From: Limanda limanda
Lineage: Eukaryota > Chordata > Actinopteri > Pleuronectiformes > Pleuronectidae
Length of the DNA: 64,000 nt
Assembly: GCF_963576545.1 (NCBI RefSeq)
Contig: NC_083648.1
Coordinates: 18,523,154 to 18,587,153, forward strand
Direction: 5' to 3'
Part shown: piece after piece, positions 62,301-64,000 of the stretch
Layout: each line of letters opens with the position of its first letter
Position numbering within the stretch: position 1 is the first letter of the stretch
The notes under the pieces: model-generated
The model's input: only the letters and a program-made list of their open reading frames with translations
Databases searched by the model: none
Told to the model about the DNA's origin: nothing
Made by a program: the position numbers and the translations under genes

Positions 62301-64000
62301 TGGTCGAGCATGAGTATTGCTGGGACCTTGCTACCACCACTCCAGGATGTTTTGCTTATATTTCTGGATCGTGGGAGGAAGTGGAGAAACATCATCCATC
62401 ATCATAAACGGTTAAAAGGTTAAAAGACACTAAGCTGCATTATGTGTACGTGTTATGTGCCCTGAGCAGCAGCGCTCACCAGAGACGGAGAGAGAGCCAG
62501 GCCTCCCACTGAGGCTTTTAGCTCGTCCATAGATGGAGGGACACACTTGGCACTGTCCGACACCAGCGGCTTGATCTTGATTTTGAACTTTTTCCTGCTT
62601 TCGTCATCGTCTTCAGAGTCGCTGGAGGAGAAAAAGTGCTTTGCTTTGGAAGCAAGTGAATGCTCGTCAAGGACAAAACAGAATAGAACTTAATGTTATA
62701 GGAGAGATGGAGAAAAATTCAATCTTTTGCAGCATTTAAAGTTAACAAACCCTTTAAAAATATAGACATTTGTCTCAGTCATGCGCAGAGTAACGCTGCA
62801 GCTCAGGAGTGAGACATCTGCTCCGTGTCTCCATCTGCTGCTAAACGACACCTTCGGTTAAATCATCCTGCTCAGGGGTAGCGTCACAGCGCCAGCTCTC
62901 TGTGAATCGAATTCAAATATACAGCTGCTGACACCTACGGGAGCGAACGATACCAGTGAACTGTGGGACAGTTGTTAATAAGAGCTGTGGCTCAGGGATG
63001 ACTGAAAAGTCAATCAAAATATAATATAAGTATAACAAAAGGTTTTGCCACTGCAGGGACACACATGCAACGTGGCAAGAGAGGGAGGAGCCATTGATTT
63101 GGCCTATTTAATACTGAGCCCTCCACCAATGAGTCAGTCAGCCAAATAGGTCGATAGTTTTGCAGAAGTGTCCCGACACTGCTCCTGCCACTGCTCCTGC
63201 CCGTCGCTGAAAGGATATCATCGCCCTCGTCACCGGGCCGGAGGCTGAATCCCTCCTCGTCCACATCAGGAGTCGCCTGCAGCAAAGAGGAGGAGAAAAG
63301 AGACAAACATTTAACAGACGCACTGCTAAACTCTCTTCCTTTGATCAGCTCTGTATTTAAATGTGGATCATATTTCACAGATGTGTCTTTCCTGAGACAC
63401 TCAACTTCCTGGCTGAAGCTCCTGCTGACTGACAGAATATGCAGCTATTGCCCTATTCGCACGGTTTATTCAGTAATTTTAAACCCAGTGTTACATGACA
63501 CTGATCGCAACAGCACAACATATATCTAATGCATAAAGCTGCAGAGTCTCTGCATGACATCAGAAAGAAAGGGAGCAAACACAACAATGAGTAGGAGGAT
63601 AATACTCACATATCTGTCCCAGTCAATCTCCCCATAGAAACCATTGGGAGCCCCATTGGCCTTTTTCTATTAACAAAATAGGAACAACAGATTTTACATA
63701 ATTTTACATTTAAGTAAAGGGGTAATGTATAAACACATTACAATCTTTAATAAAGAAAAGAGTCTCATTTGGTTAATCATGAGCTCTGGCAATTATTCCA
63801 AGTATTCATTGCTATTAGTTTGTCTGTCAGTCAACAGGATTACTAAGAAACTACTAAACCGAGCTGTGGGGTCTGACCCAAGGAAGAACCCATTTAATTC
63901 TTGTATGTCTGGATAAAAGAGAGGAGGAAGAGAGGAAATCCTTCAAGAATTTTAAAAATGAACATGCATTTACCTTCTTTCCACTTCCAGCTCCTTCTTT
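54071..64000 (-). CDS. sgip1: SH3-containing GRB2-like 3-interacting protein 1 (5'-partial)
   Basis: Endocytic adaptor of the FCHo/SGIP/muniscin family, abundant in brain; it binds phospholipids, endophilin and Eps15 and promotes clathrin-mediated endocytosis. Exons in gene order: 63974->64000, 63610-63666, 63234-63276, 62480-62643, 61946-61957, 61360-61371, 60978-61002, 60795-60858, 60371-60459, 60232-60306, 60073-60141, 59235-59996, 57673-57794, 57361-57511, 57174-57230, 56745-56856, 55970-56125, 55663-55795, 55337-55539, 55009-55073, 54181-54345, 54071-54093. They total 2586 nt, or 861 residues seen (human 828), with some 45 N-terminal ones outside the window. [16 protein letters not shown] and [10 protein letters not shown] mark the N-terminal part. 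A proline-rich centre follows, dominated by one 762-nt exon. The C-terminal mu-homology domain runs from [14 protein letters not shown] through [15 protein letters not shown] and [10 protein letters not shown] to the end KKRFAAGKYLADN. Confidence 0.96.
56285..56316. repeat. TA microsatellite
   Basis: About 15 TA units in an sgip1 intron. Confidence 0.9.
57795..59234. other. sgip1 intron, no other feature seen
   Basis: A 1.4-kb intron before the long proline-rich exon. It is AT-rich and contains random frames up to 139 codons with no recognisable domain. Confidence 0.6.
61003..62479. other. sgip1 introns around two microexons
   Basis: Apart from the 12-nt exons at 61360-61371 and 61946-61957, this interval holds AT-rich intron sequence and no repeat family or gene that I can name. 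Confidence 0.6.

Overview
This window is ordinary nuclear DNA from a vertebrate, almost certainly a teleost fish. Protein genes are split into many short exons with GT-AG introns. The introns hold fish-type transposon remnants, CT/TA/TG microsatellites and tRNA-derived SINEs. Gene order matches human 1p31.3 (SGIP1-DYNLT5-INSL5-...-MIER1-SLC35D1-...-SERBP1), joined to the human 1q23.3 pair DDR2-HSD17B7. All assignments come from reading translations and splice signals by eye; no database search was run.

Layout, left to right: ddr2 (+, 5' end outside the window, 534-8454); hsd17b7 (+, 9369-14446); a gene-free stretch with a satellite array and a long TA tract (14.4-20.5 kb); serbp1 (+, 20721-28369), with minisatellites and three transposon-type insertions in its introns; slc35d1 (+, 32127-35778); mier1 (-, 38072-44529), convergent with slc35d1; then a tandemly duplicated insl5-dynlt5 cassette (45951-51540); and sgip1 (-, 54071 to beyond 64000). 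In most of these gene models the exon lengths add up to a multiple of three and the intron phases agree. That supports the exon lists given in each entry.

The genes do not form an operon-like system. They are a collagen-receptor kinase, a sterol/steroid reductase, a ribosome-hibernation RNA-binding protein, an ER nucleotide-sugar transporter, a histone-deacetylase adaptor, a relaxin-family hormone, dynein light chains of the Tctex family and an endocytic adaptor.

The most interesting part is the cassette duplication. Its left breakpoint lies about 30 bp upstream of the insl5 start codon and downstream of the TATA box, so the second insl5 copy was born without its promoter. It has since collapsed to a 35-codon remnant. 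The second dynlt5 copy keeps a complete reading frame but not the RFX X-box promoter of the first. Other notable points are two consecutive 12-nt microexons in sgip1, the absence of dnai4 (WDR78) between mier1 and insl5, and a 579-bp insertion in a serbp1 intron that copies another serbp1 intron and is bounded by 29-bp direct repeats. I saw no unknown multi-gene system, CRISPR array, tRNA or rRNA gene.
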